A stretch of 64,000 nt of DNA from Cycas panzhihuaensis. Taxonomy: Eukaryota; Cycadophyta. The stretch lies in contig CM041465.1 of the NCBI GenBank assembly GCA_023213395.1, forward strand, positions 109,313,741 to 109,377,740, read 5' to 3'. The translations under genes and the position numbers were made by a program. Of this stretch, positions 23,440 to 34,849 are shown in pieces (within the stretch, counting starts at the first letter, position 1; each line of letters begins with the position of its first letter). The notes below the pieces were generated by a model. That model ran no database searches. It was not told where the DNA came from and saw only the letters and a list, made by a program, of their open reading frames with translations.

Positions 23440-23450
23440 CAACCCCCTTT
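23440..23450 (-). promoter_or_regulatory. polypurine tract of B/D
   Basis: caaccccctt on the plus strand, so aagggggttg before TGTTTCTC on the minus strand. Confidence 0.75.
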
Positions 23451-23844
23451 ACAACAGAGTCTCGTCGCTTAGAAGCGTAGTGCGATGGCGAATGTTGGCA
23501 ACACAACTGTCAGTAGCACATGTGTATGTATATATATAAATCAAGATCGTAACAGGAATCAAGGGTGTTGGTGAGTGTCATGGCGGAACGCGTGGATATG
23601 AGGACAGGGGTGGAGACAACATAGGGGCTACCTATGTGCCACCCAGGAATCAACTGAAAGATAAGAAGGATGAGGGGGCTGCCCCCATCGTGAAAATGCA
23701 AAGAGATGCAAGATGATGTCAAGTAAGAGAGATAAGTGAGCAAACTTGGTAGTCACCATAGTTTAACCTCATTAACATCTAGCTTTTAGAGGTGTGAATG
23801 GATCACAAGGTGATGTGCATGACGACCTCAGGCTTGGGTAATAG

Positions 23845-24296
23845 AGCAACTGGACAAGTCTCAGGGATGGTCAGCAAGAAGAGGAAGGCGATGCTCAAGG
23901 ATGAGGCGAACGAGACTATCTACCTCAGCATTGAGGGCTCGAGGAATGTGTCGAATGTCAATAGACTGGAAATTAGCTAGCAGGGATCTGGCAGTCAAAG
24001 CAAGGGCTCTCAAGCAAGGGCATCACACCTGGTAAACCTGGGTGAGATTGGAAACCACAACCTGGGAGTCGCAAAGAAGGACAATCAATCTGTGATAGAA
24101 ACAAAGTGCATCAATAAGAGCCTCAATAACAGCCATGTACTTATCTTCATTATTAGTAGCCCCAGGGAGAAAGATTCTAGAATGAAGGAGGTCATATCTG
24201 GAAGAGTTGTGAAGAATCTAGGCAGTAGTAGAAGGTCCAAGATTACCACGACTTCCGTCATCGGTAAAGATGAAGAGAGATATAGATGGTAATGGA
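23845..24296 (-). pseudogene. archaeal-type RNase H of element B/D
   Basis: Same domain as at 9,616-10,065. Minus-strand reading shows FTDDGSRGNLGPS, ATNNEDKYMAVIEAL and LLCDSQVVVSNLT, and the final acidic site is kept as NAEVDSLV. The Glu motif NNEAEY reads NNEDKY, so the second catalytic position is altered. At least one stop lies after VYQV, and frame damage leaves no single ORF. Confidence 0.8.
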
Positions 24297-25478
24297 AAAA
24301 GTCTCGGTAGAAAAAATATGTAGTAATATAAGAGTCAGAGCAAAAGAAGCTCATAAGGCAAGTAATAAGTAGTCGTGAAGGGTAGGAGGACCTGGCAATG
24401 AGGCTACCCAAGGGCAAGAGCAGGTTTCCTGACCACTGGCTGAGAGTTGGTGGAAAAAGGGCATCCCGGGTGCCAAAGGTTGCTTTAGAAAGCAAAGAAT
24501 GACTTCGAGTGGAGCGAGCATTCCCTTTGGAGGCCGCGGGAGCTGGAACGGGCTGCAAAAATGGGTCCAAGACGGTGAAACGGTCCAAATGAGTATAAAC
24601 TCAGGCATGCACAAGAGCGGCACATAAAATGAGACAAAAGGGCCCTGCGAAAAATGCATTGGCAAGCATCATAAATACATCCACAAGAAGGAGTGAAACG
24701 AAGGCTATGGGAGCACAACGGGAGACAGGGCTAGAAGGTAAAGGTGATTGTGGGTAGGAGATGGTCCAAAGGGTTGTCACAAGATCAAAAATAGAGGCAG
24801 GCCTGTATAAGGAAACTTGATAGAAAATGGATTCATTTTCATGGGCTCTCGAGAGAATCCTGAGCCATTTCCCCATGCAGCGGAGCGCTACCTAACTTCA
24901 GAGGCACGCAGAGGGAGATCAGACCATCAGATTTGAGTGAGAGGATAGCCATCAGGATCACGGAGATGAGATGATGAGTGCGAGGCTAGATTCGGTGAGT
25001 GGATCCTGGAAAATCCACCCCATCTCGTGATTTAAAATTTATTACTTTTTATTGATTTTTATGTAGGTTTTTGGCCCCACAAGGGCGAGAAAAGGCCTCT
25101 CGAAGTCTGAATTGGACCCAGAAAGAGGCAGGACCGGGGCATTAGGCAACCCTGATCCTATTAGGCCTATCCATGGCCCATAGAAAGATATTTTTTGAGT
25201 TTTTTGGCAGGAAAACCCCCCCTTTTAGGGTGGTGCTATTCGCACCGCGACAAAGATCGCGGTGCCACGATCTTTGCCGAGGGGCCCCAATCGCCGTGGG
25301 ACCCAGGCCAAACTCCACGGTACCACGAAGTTTAGTACGGTGCGAAGGCAAAATTATAGAAAAAGAGAGATGAGGGCCTGAGGGGCCCCAAATCATGATC
25401 AGGTGGAGCTGATAGATAGCTGAGGGGATAGAGAGACGATGTAGGCTAAGATCTAACTAGTTTTATGATGTTTGCAAG
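24297..25478. other. spacer between RNase H and antisense gene (B/D)
   Basis: Homologous to 8,443-9,615 and 33,691-34,849. No conserved ORF. It contains the antisense gene's upstream region. Confidence 0.55.
25235..25355. promoter_or_regulatory. GGTACC palindrome block upstream of antisense gene (B/D)
   Basis: Contains caaagatcgcggtgccacga and ctccacggtaccacgaagtt. It ends about 125 bases before the first visible exon. Confidence 0.6.
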
Positions 25479-27385
25479 CTGTGATCATGGTGGAAAACCG
25501 TGAGAACATAAACATGGCTATGTTGAGCTTCATTGAAATGATAAGCAGGGAGGACAAGGGAGTCCTACAAAGATGTGGATTGCTGAAGGTCATGAGGACA
25601 CCTCAGTATATGTCAGACCAGAGGTTATTGATAAATATAGTATCGCACTGGGATAGGAGGAGACACATCTTCCACCTACCCCAGGTGGGAGATGTGACAG
25701 TAACACCGGGAGACATTAGGAGGATACTGGTGGTACTAGCGACTGGGAGACCGGTGGTATTAAGAGTGTTACCTAGCAATGAGGCAGCACACAAAGAGGC
25801 AGCGATATTCTTTATAGGCTTAGACAAATGGGAGAGGCAAGGGGTTCCTCTCTAGGCTATGGTCATGTCAGGGATTCCTTGTGTGAGGAAATTGATTACT
25901 TTATGCATTCTGTTCCAAATTTCCAGGAAACAGAACTATAGGGACATCCTAGGAGGATGGATGGATGTAGTGCACCGATGTGAGGCAGGCGAGAAGATGG
26001 ACTAGGCCACCCTGATAGCGGCGAACCTCATTGCACAACTAGACGCCATCAGAGTAGCAAGCTGGGGAGGACTATCATATATCACACTATTATAGTGTTG
26101 GTTTTTTTATCATTTTGGATCAGTGGCATCGGTAGGGGGACCACACCCTATTACAGAGTGGGCCCCGATGGTATATAGGTGGTAGACGAAGCTCAGAGGG
26201 ATTGAGGACCAGGCTCATGTCTGACACTCAGTGGAGGCCACATCACTAGACCTCCTCACCCTGGCAGATTATACAGCAGATCCATACAGAGCGGCGAGGT
26301 GGGGTAGTGATGATGAGGCAGGAGGAGCAGGGTTGCCCCTAGGAGATGATGAGGGCAGAGATGGAGGTGATGCCAGTCCATCATGACCTGCAGGAGAGGC
26401 AAATCCATTAGGGATAGTAGGTGGAGGAGTAGGGCCATCTGGGACTGCCAGCGGAGAGGCAGGCCCATCAGGGGCTGCAGAGGTGAGAGGCCAGGTGACT
26501 TAGGCCCAGAGGCTATGGATCGTGAGGAGATTCATAGAGGTGATAGCAGAGCCAACTGCAGAGAGGAGAGAGGCCATAGTAGAGGAGGTACTAGAGGAGG
26601 AGGTACTGGCAGCTAGTAGAGTGCCAGAGGAGGAGGCAATCACCCGAGTTGAAGAGCTGGCTGCCGCACTAGGTGAGACATAGACATTTCCTGTCATCAT
26701 TTGATTGCCAAATAGATAGTTTAATTTTGGTTTTGATTTGATATCCATGGACATGTACTGATACATGATATGCTGGATTGCAGGGATGGTAGATATGCAG
26801 AGGTTGGTGGAGGCAGTAGTCCGAGAGGTATTCCCTCAGGCCTATACAGAGGGACAACCTCCCATCCAGACAGGAGATGAGCCTAGAGTGTTAGGCGGTC
26901 ATATGGCAGCATTTGCCCCATTGATATGTGCAAGGGACATATGGGCGGCAGAGTCTTAGGAGTATGAGGCCCATGTGAGGCGATAGTAGGCTGAGATGGA
27001 TATCATCTGAGCTAAGAGAGACATCCTACAGGCGCGAGTGCAGGCACTAGAGGCTCAGGGATGAGCCAGAGGGGACATAGAGAGCCATGTATGGGTGATA
27101 GTGCTAGAGGAGAGGCTCCAAGGGATGGAGGAGAGGCTCTGCCTCATAGAGATAGAGCAGGTTCATATCTAGGTGCGATATGATCGACTGGTCGAGGATA
27201 TGGCGTCGTGGTCGGCACATAGCATGATGCAAACTCACACAGCAGTGATGACCCTGAGGAGGCCACAGGATGAGGGGAATGAGGTAGGGAGCTCACGGAG
27301 ACTCAGGAGGAGTCTCAAAGGGATGTGGTCCCTAGGAGAGGGATCACACTGACTAGGAGATAATGCCCTAGGAGCAGGGCAGTAG
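25479..27385 (+). pseudogene. antisense PMD gene in element B/D
   Basis: Opposite to gag-pol. Exon 1 (25,479-26,672) starts QAVIMVENRENINMAM, just after a possible acceptor (tttgcaag). PMD hallmarks are LLINIVSHWDRRRHIFHLP and GDVTVTPGDIRRILVVLATG. The leading ORF ends at a TAG at 25,853 where C reads CAG, and a few more stops of the same kind follow. Downstream come GGPHPITEWAPMV, SVEATSLDLLTLADY, an acidic Gly-rich stretch, and Glu-rich helices before the intron. Exon 2 (26,784-27,385) begins GMVDMQRLVEAVVREVFPQ and is Glu/Arg/Leu/Gln-rich, likely coiled coil, ending in a Ser/Arg-rich tail. The product is unknown beyond the PMD family. Confidence 0.85.
26673..26783 (+). other. intron of the antisense PMD gene (B/D)
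   Basis: 111 bases, GTGAGACATA to GCTGGATTGCAG, with a T-rich body. Joining the exons gives a phase-1 Gly codon and keeps the reading frame from ELAAALG into MVDMQRLVEAVV. Confidence 0.82.
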
Positions 27386-28010
27386 TAGGGTAGGGTATAA
27401 CACTGTATTTATTTTTGATAGGAGAAAGCACGGACCTCTAGGGGGTCACCATATATAGAGTCATATGATTGTACCCCCCTTGCAAGGACACTGACTTCCC
27501 ACAAAGGATGTACCATACCATATGTATGATATAACACATGATTTTTTGGTGTATATATAGAGACGGGGTGATTGATACCCCATTTTGATATATGATGATG
27601 TGCATCATGATGTGTGATGGACGCTATGCATGTTTGTTTACATGTTTATGTTCTTTATTTGGGATGCATGTATTTCATTTCATGCAGGGCCATATACTTA
27701 ATAGGAGCATACACAACCACCATGAGTATAGGTGCTAGATATATGTGGGGTTAGGAAATAAGGCAACACGCACATCCACGTGGGAGTATAGCAGGATATG
27801 CAAAGGGAATACCAAGCAACAGAGGAGTGACGATACTCCAGAGCGTCATCCTAACTGGGGGATGCCCAAATAGGAGTACAAGGTCCCAAGAAAAATGGGA
27901 ACAAGGGTTCTATGGGAGGAACTGAAAGAAAACAAAAGAGGCCATCCTAATTCATCATTCCACCCATAACTAGGAGGAATGGGAACAAACTTAAGATGGT
28001 AGTTTAGGCT
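27386..28010. other. spacer between antisense gene and pol end (B/D)
   Basis: No domain seen. Shared with A and C. Confidence 0.55.
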
Positions 28011-28700
28011 TATTTCAGAGCGTGGATGAGGTGACGGCAAGGTCACGAATAGAATTTCTTAAGGAATTTCCTGTTAACAACTTTCTCAAACTCAAGACCC
28101 TCCAAGGTGACGATCCTATAGGCGTCGTTACCGAGGCTCTCGATAATGACAAAGGGGCCAACCCATCTGGGTCTGAATTTAGTCAAGCAATCGATAGAAG
28201 TAATAAGTCTAGCATCTAAAAGTTTCTCAACCTCCATCTTAATAGTAGCCGAGAGCTTAAGGTGGAGAGGACGCTGCTTCTGGCACACGGGACAGGCACT
28301 AGGAATAGTAGTGAGATTGTGGATGATAATGGAGAGGTTAATTCCCGTCATGTCAGAATAATCCCACACAAAGACATCCTGGAACTCCTAGAATAAAAGG
28401 GAATATTCCCTTACCTCATCAAGAGAGCATTCCATTCCTACCTTAATGACCTTGTCGAGGGCTAAGACTATGTCCTGGGTCGCCCCCATGCATATGGCAT
28501 TCCCCTCCTAAAAATAGAGAGGGGCAAGGTCAACAGGAAGAGATGGAATAGGGGATGGGATTGGGTCAACGAGTGTGGACCCAATCACGAGGATCTTCTA
28601 GTGACCAAGCAAGGCTTCATCGTCTTCAAAGTAATCCACCCCATGGATGACCTTACTTCGAATAGATGAAGTACTAGAGAAAGTGGGGACAATGGGACCG
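28011..28700 (-). pseudogene. pol of B/D: early RT fused in frame to integrase C-terminus
   Basis: On the minus strand the frame 28,369-28,043 (108 aa) starts with the Tat RT N-terminus (DMTGINLSIIIHNLTT, then LHLKLSATIKMEVEKLLDAR, then LITSID). It passes without a break into an integrase tail (KFRPRWVGPFVI, then NRKFLKKFYS). RT core, RNase H and the integrase catalytic core are absent. The deletion point lies about 50 codons upstream of that in A, so the losses are independent. Bases 28,370-28,700 carry the RT-proximal linker with stops. Confidence 0.88.
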
Positions 28701-29790
28701 TGATGGTCATCAGGTTATCTGATGTCCTTAATAGACTCTAAGGGAGAGTCTAGAAGGGGCTCCTCAGAAGGAGCGAAAGGAAGCTCCTCGAAGCCATCAC
28801 CTGTGGGGGGTGATGAAGAGGGAAAACCAATGACGGATGAGTCACTACAAGTGATTATATGTGACACAGAGGAGTGACTAGTCTCACCAATCAAAGAGGT
28901 TCTAGGCGGGGATCTAGAATAAGATAGGTGCATCCTACTAGTGCAGAGGAAAGAAATGGGGTGAAGATAATCCTCATCCTCGTTGTGAGACTCATCATTA
29001 CTAAACGAGGCAAGGTACCCATAGCTCCCAACACTAATAGGAGAAAAGCGCATATGACTAGGAGAAGAAGATGCAGGATCTTCTTCGATGTGAGATAGGT
29101 TGGGTATGCCGATGGAGTAAGTCGAGGCATGAGTAGAAGGGCCTTGGATTGCTTGGTTGATAGGGCGAGTTTGTTTAGCAGGTGGGTATTTACGGGAGAC
29201 AGCCTTCATCTGTCCATCATGGACAAATTTAAGTTTCCCCCAGCGGGTCGAACACACGACTCCCATCTGGTCAAGCCATGGTCGACCTAAGAGAAGATTG
29301 TAGTTGACATCAATGTCAAGGACTACAATGTCAGTGATGACAGTCTTACCCTCAAGAGTGAGTAGGATCAAGATAGATCCTAATGGGGTCTTTTCGCTAC
29401 CGTCATAGCCTTAGCATCACCATGGAATAGGTTCTAGGGTGGAAATACCAAGCTCTTGTATAACATGCAAGGGCATGGCATTCACAGAAGAACCATTGTT
29501 AACAAAGGTCCTTCGTAGGGTACAGTCAAGTGTGTTAATGGTGATAGTGAACATGAAGTTCCATTGGCATTCCCTTTCACATGCAGGGGGAAGGTCTTTA
29601 GGGTCAAAGGAAATGATGGGCTCATGGCTTTGGATAACACCCAAAGCATGAATGGGCGCGTCATTTGATCCTAAAGCTTCCAAAAGGAGAGTTCGTTGTT
29701 TGGGACAACTCTTCAAAATGTCCATCAAGGACATTTCCATAGTGACAGTATGGAGCTCGTCAACGATAGAGAAGGGCTTACCCTTCGTAA
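28701..29790 (-). pseudogene. aspartic protease and acidic linker of B/D
   Basis: Protease frame 29,740-29,417 with V-N-N-G-S-S-V-N-A-M-P, where the catalytic Asp of D-N-G reads Asn, so this copy would be inactive. A second frame, 29,371-28,715, carries YNLLLGRPWLDQMGVV followed by the Ser/Asp-rich linker to RT. A frameshift or stop near 29,400 separates the two. Confidence 0.85.
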
Positions 29791-30094
29791 TAGGTTAGGT
29801 AAGCGCCCTTTGAAAATCCTAATGACTAGGACACACGGGAATGGCCTTGGGAAAAAGTGGCACTTCCAAGAGAGGGTTCTCTAGAAGAGGATCATAGTGT
29901 GGAATAGAAGAAGAAGCACGAGTTACTTCTTTGGCAACTTGAGACCAAGTAAGGGCATACAAAGGAGTAGCCTCAAGCATTTGGATCACCTTCTTTCCCT
30001 TATTCTGAGACTACAAAGGTGATGGAGTACATCGGTGGGGGGAACAAGAGGAAGAGGATGAATCTCAGGCACCCTTCCCTTTATTGTGGGAAGG
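29791..30094 (-). pseudogene. gag-protease linker in left half B (duplicated in D)
   Basis: Colinear with 46,522-46,815 and with about 41,135-41,440 of C. It ends abruptly at the LTR of C, with a shared atggga at the join. Confidence 0.75.
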
Positions 30095-32837
30095 ATGGGA
30101 TAATCACCTAGCTACGTAGGAATGGCAAAGATAATCGATGATGATATAGGGGTGCAGATATGAACCTACAAGCGAGGCAAGTACCACACAGGGTACCCCG
30201 TGCGCCAGAGCGCAAGTTCGGGACCTACGGATGATACCCAACTACCTAAAAGGTAGTTCTCCACTTCAGCTAGGAAGAGGGAAGGCGAAAAGGTAGCCTG
30301 GATAGATCTAGGAGGAGGGTACTCCCACCCTTGGATGGTTGGAAGGGGAGGAAGAGAATCCTCGAGGGTTTCCCTATAGTAGAGAGAAATGAGTAGGGGC
30401 AAGGTAGGCAAATAACCTATGGTTAAGACCTCCTCGGTTGCTTGGCAAAGCGAAGGAAACCAAGGGAAGAAGAAGGGAGTGGGAACAATCAATCGATTCA
30501 AAGTTCCCCCCCCCACCCCCGAAGGTGCAACCAAGAGAAGAGAGGGTGCTAAGATATGCACAAGTAAACTAAATTAAATATAATAAGCCAAGGAGGCAAA
30601 GGTGGGGTTTACAAGCTAAAGAGAAAGGCTAAAGGGAAAAACTTCCTAAAAGCCCTTTCTTACAATAGGTATGGTATATGAGATATAACATACAAAATGC
30701 AAACAAAAAAAAGAGAGTTGGTTCCATTTTTCTTTTATGTTGTCTAATTACTACTATGCAAACCTTTTCAAAAGAAAGAGAGTGAAACGAAGCAAGAACA
30801 CATACCCAGGATGAGGGCACGGTTGAAGCAGTGACGCTTCCACAAGATATCCAAATCGTTCCACGAAGCAATGACAGAGGGTCGCGGTAGGGTGAAGCAT
30901 GGGGCTTCCTTACCTTCCCCAGAAAGTGACACTAAAGTGCCAAAAATGAAAAGGAAAGTAATAACATAAAATAAAATACTATGATAAAATACAAATAAAT
31001 GCACTTACCCAGGAGGGAGAAAGGAAGGAGAAGTTCCTCGCATCCTCCTCATACCTGCAAGAAATCGCAAAGGTTCCCTTCTAGAGAAAGAAGACTAACA
31101 ACACAAGAGAGACCACCAAAAACATATATATATATGCATATACCAAAACTAAAGCTCTACACATATATGTTAGTACTCATAAATCACAAGGTTGCAGCAA
31201 TAAATTATGGTAAAAAATACTCAAATGTATGATAAGTAAATAGGTGAGCCTCGGAGTGGCCCACCTCTCGCAAAGGGCAACCCTAACCTCCCTTAAGAAG
31301 CCATAGGGTAGTGAGGGTATGGGTCAGTATGGCTGAAAACCGGGCAAGAAAGTGTAAAAGAGCCCAAGGAAGCCCTCAATGAGCCGGAGTGCTATAGGAA
31401 GCAAATCGGGCCGTGTAGAGAAGGGTTGAGCTAGGAAACATTTTTGGGGCTTATGCATTGCCCAGATGAGAGAAATGGGCCTGCAAACTAGTGTTGCAAT
31501 AGGTGCAAATGCTAATTTCAGTAGCTAGAAATAGGCCTCTAATCCTTTGCCGACTCTAGGGATAGCACAGGGGCAAAGAGGTGGGTTTGGAGGGTGAAAG
31601 CCTCTTAGGGAGTGCAAAGATGGTACGGGATCCACCCAGATCTATCCCAAACCCTATGGAGCCCTCTTTGGCCACTGTCCTAGGTATGAAATGTAGGAAA
31701 AAAGGCTTAAGTAGCAGAGAAGAATCCAAGAGAAAGGCAAGAAACAAACTCTTGAAATAAGATAAGAAAACTAGTGACAAACATACACAAATCTAGGCAT
31801 AAACTGAGCAAAGAAATGACTTTAAACGAATAAATACCTCGGGAGAAATTGGGGGGCATTTACCTCTGTAAACGCCTACTGAGAAGAGGCTAGAAAACCT
31901 GAGAAAAGGTTAAAGTACAGTAGGTATGGAGCCCCTACTGAGATGGCCGAGGAAAATCTTGCTTCTGGGACTGCTTGGTGACTGCCTGGGTAAGGAGACC
32001 CTGAAAACTCCTCAAGGAGGCCCTCTCTAAGGCATGCAATAAGCTGCGAGGATGTCACAATGAAGCCTAAGGAGAGTTGGGCACTCAAGAGCAATTATAG
32101 GTCCTAGAAATATAGTAGAGCAGCAAAAGAGAGCAGATAGTAGGGCATTTTTCCTTTGTAATCCTTCCAAAGAGAGCCAAAAGATCCTAAAAATGAGTTG
32201 AGATGGGCTTAAATACTCAGCCCCAACCCTAATCGAGTAAGTAGGGCTCGACTGGCGCTAAGGTGGGTCGAAATACACGTGGCAATTCTGCAATAAATTC
32301 AAGAATTGCCACAGTGGTTTTAAAAAATAAATTATAATAATCGCACCATAGGAAACTTCATGATACCGTGGTAAACTTTGCAAGATCAAGGAATTTGCCA
32401 TGGCGAGACCAAAAGGCCAAACCGCCCAAACAAATTAGTCGGTGTGGACCAAAGGTACTAGGAGGCCGGCAGGTGGGCTTAGAGGCAAACAACAGACCAA
32501 GAGCCACAAGAAAGGCAATCATGGGATTCAAGGATGCAACAAGGAGACCAAATGATAATGAATCAACATACGAGTGATCATCACATAAATCAAGTGAGTC
32601 TTAAGGGGAGTAGGTCAGATTGTAGGAAGTGACTCGACCATTAGGGTGCCACACTTCCTGGAAGTGTCCCCCCGCTATAGTCGTCATAGGCTAAATAGGT
32701 GTAGATGATGCAAACCATCTATGAAAAACATAGCATGCAAGAAAATACTCCTCAAAAAAAGAAAAAATAAGATGAGAAACATACCTGCACTTACCTGAGT
32801 TGACCTCTTCGTATCCATTCTCAAAAACTGGGAAACA
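30095..32837 (-). repeat. 3' LTR of element C
   Basis: About 2,743 bases, from the B junction to ggaaaca at 32,831-32,837. It shares cagctaggaagagggaaggc with the C 5' LTR. A TATA-like plus-strand cttaaatac lies at 32,208-32,216. Confidence 0.88.
32328..32380. promoter_or_regulatory. GGTACC-type motif block in U3 of C 3' LTR
   Basis: Decayed copy: aggaaacttcatgataccgt, then ggtaaactttgc. About 120-170 bases before the TATA-like box on the minus strand. Confidence 0.5.
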
Positions 32838-32849
32838 TTGCCCCCTTAG
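32838..32849 (-). promoter_or_regulatory. polypurine tract of element C
   Basis: ttgcccccttag on the plus strand, the purine-rich complement directly before the LTR start. Confidence 0.75.
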
Positions 32850-33224
32850 CAGCAGAGCCTCGCCGCTCAGAAGTATGGTGTGATGGTAAATGTTAGCAAC
32901 ACAACTATCAGTAGCACATGTTTATATAGATATATAAATCAAGATCATAACAATAGTCAAGGGTGCCGGCGAGTGTCATGGTGAAACGTGTGGATACGAG
33001 GATACAGGTGGAGACCACACAGGGGCTACCTATGCGCCACCCAGGAGTCGACTGGAAAATAAGAAGGATAAGGGAGATGCCCTCATTATAAAAGATATAA
33101 AGAGATGTGCATAATCAAGTAGAAGAGATGAGTAAACAAAACTAGTAGTCGCCATAGTTTAACCTCATTAGCAGCTAGCTTTCAGAGGTGTGAACTGATC
33201 ACAAGATGATGTGCATGATGGCCT

Positions 33225-33690
33225 AGGACTCGGGTGAAAGAGCAATCAGACAGGTCTCAGGGGTGGTCAGCGAGGAGAGGGAGGCAACACTCAAGGATGA
33301 GGCAAACAAGACTATCTACCTCAGCGTTGAGGGTCTGAGGAATATGATGAATGTCGATAGACTAGAAACAGGCCATAAGGGATCTGGCGGTCAAAGTGAG
33401 GGCTCTCAAGTGGGGGCATCACACCTGGTAAACCTAGGTGATATGGAACACCACAACCTGGGAGTCACAAAGAAGGATGATCAATCCATGATATAAATAG
33501 AGTGCATCAATAAGAGCCTTAATAACGGCCATGTACTCAGCTTCATTATTAGTAGCCTCCAGGAGGAAGACCCTAGAGCACAGGATGTCATGTCCGGAGG
33601 AGCTGCGAAGAATCCATGCAATGCAGAAGGTCCAAGGTTCTTTGTGACTTCGTCAAGAAAATAGAGAGACATGGGCGACATAAAAAGTCT
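33225..33690 (-). pseudogene. archaeal-type RNase H of element C
   Basis: The minus strand reads GPSALHG at the start, then EATNNEAEYMAVIKALIDAL, LLCDSQVVV and NAEVDSLV. Glu and both Asp sites after it are kept. The first Asp motif (FTDGG) is broken by frameshift, and at least two stops interrupt the middle. Confidence 0.8.
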
Positions 33691-34849
33691 TGGTAATAAG
33701 AAGAAATAATGAAGTGAAAAGAGGCTCGAAAGGCAAGCAATAAATGGCCATGAAGGGTAGGAGGACCTAACAATGAGGCTACCCAAGGACGAAAGCAAGC
33801 TATCCAACCACTGCCTGAGGTACCAAAGGTTACTTCAGAAAGTAAAACATGCCCCCAAACGGGGGGAGCATTCCCTCTGGAGGCCCCAAGCGCAGGAAAG
33901 AGCTGCAGAAATGGGTCTAGGATGGTGAAACGATCCAAACAAGTATAAACGCGGGCATGCACAGGGGTGGCATGCAAAATGAGATGAAAGGGCCCTACGA
34001 AAAAATGCATTGGCAGGGTGCCATAAATGCATCTACAAGAAAGATCAGAACGAAGGCTATGGGAGCGTAACAGGAGATAGGGCTAGAATACAAAGGTGAT
34101 TAGGGATACGAGATAGTCTAGAGGGCTGTCACGAGAGCTAAAACGAAGATAGTGCCCGTCCGGCCCCCCGCTTATATAAGGAAACTTGACGAAAAATAGA
34201 TTCATTTTCATGGGCTCTCGAGAGAATCCAGAGCCATTCCCTTACGCAGCGGAGTGCCACCCAACTTTAGAGGCACGCGGAGGGAGATCAGACTGTTGGA
34301 TCAAAGCGTAGAGATAGCCATTGAGACCACAGGAGTGAGATGATGACAGTTAGGCTAGATCCAGTGAGTGGATCCTGTGAAACCCAACCCATCTTATGGT
34401 TTTAATTTTGTTGCTTTTTGTGAATTTGATGTAGATTTTTAGGCCCCATATCGGCGAAAAATGACCTCTTGGAGTTTGAATCAGACACAGAAAGAGGTGG
34501 GACTGGGGCATTAGGTAGCCTTAGTCCCAGTGGGCCCCGTTGGGGCCTACCCGAAAGAATTTTTTGGGTTTTTTTAGGCAGACAACCCCCCCCTTTGAGG
34601 GGGTTCCGTTCGCACTGCGACAAAGATCGCAGTGCCGCAATCTTTACCACAAGGCCCCGATCACCATGGGACCCATGCCAAACTCTATGGTACCGTGAAG
34701 TTTGGTGCGGTGTGAAGGCAACACTACAGAAAAAGGAAGATAGGGGCCCGAGGGGCCCCAAATCTCGATCAGATGGAACTAAGAGATAACCTAGAGGCTG
34801 AGGGGTGAGTGCAAGCTAGGTTTTAACTAGTTTTTGGTGGTGTTGCAAG
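33691..34849. other. spacer between RNase H and antisense gene (C)
   Basis: No conserved ORF. Holds the antisense gene's upstream region. A possible short 5' intron ends at 34,849 (ttgcaag), with a gtgagtg donor candidate near 34,804. Confidence 0.5.
34611..34715. promoter_or_regulatory. GGTACC palindrome block upstream of antisense gene (C)
   Basis: Contains caaagatcgcagtgccgcaa and ctctatggtaccgtgaagtt, colinear with 25,235-25,355. It ends about 135 bases before the first visible exon. Confidence 0.6.

Noticed and set aside
25472-25855. PMD ORF as an ordinary host gene (MAIN/MAIL-like)
   Set aside because: The same gene occurs at the same internal position in three Tat elements, with stops, so it belongs to the elements.
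34469-34789. 106-codon ORF with a Gly/Arg/Pro-rich product
   Set aside because: Overlaps the motif block and the antisense gene's upstream region. The matching parts of A and B/D lack the frame.
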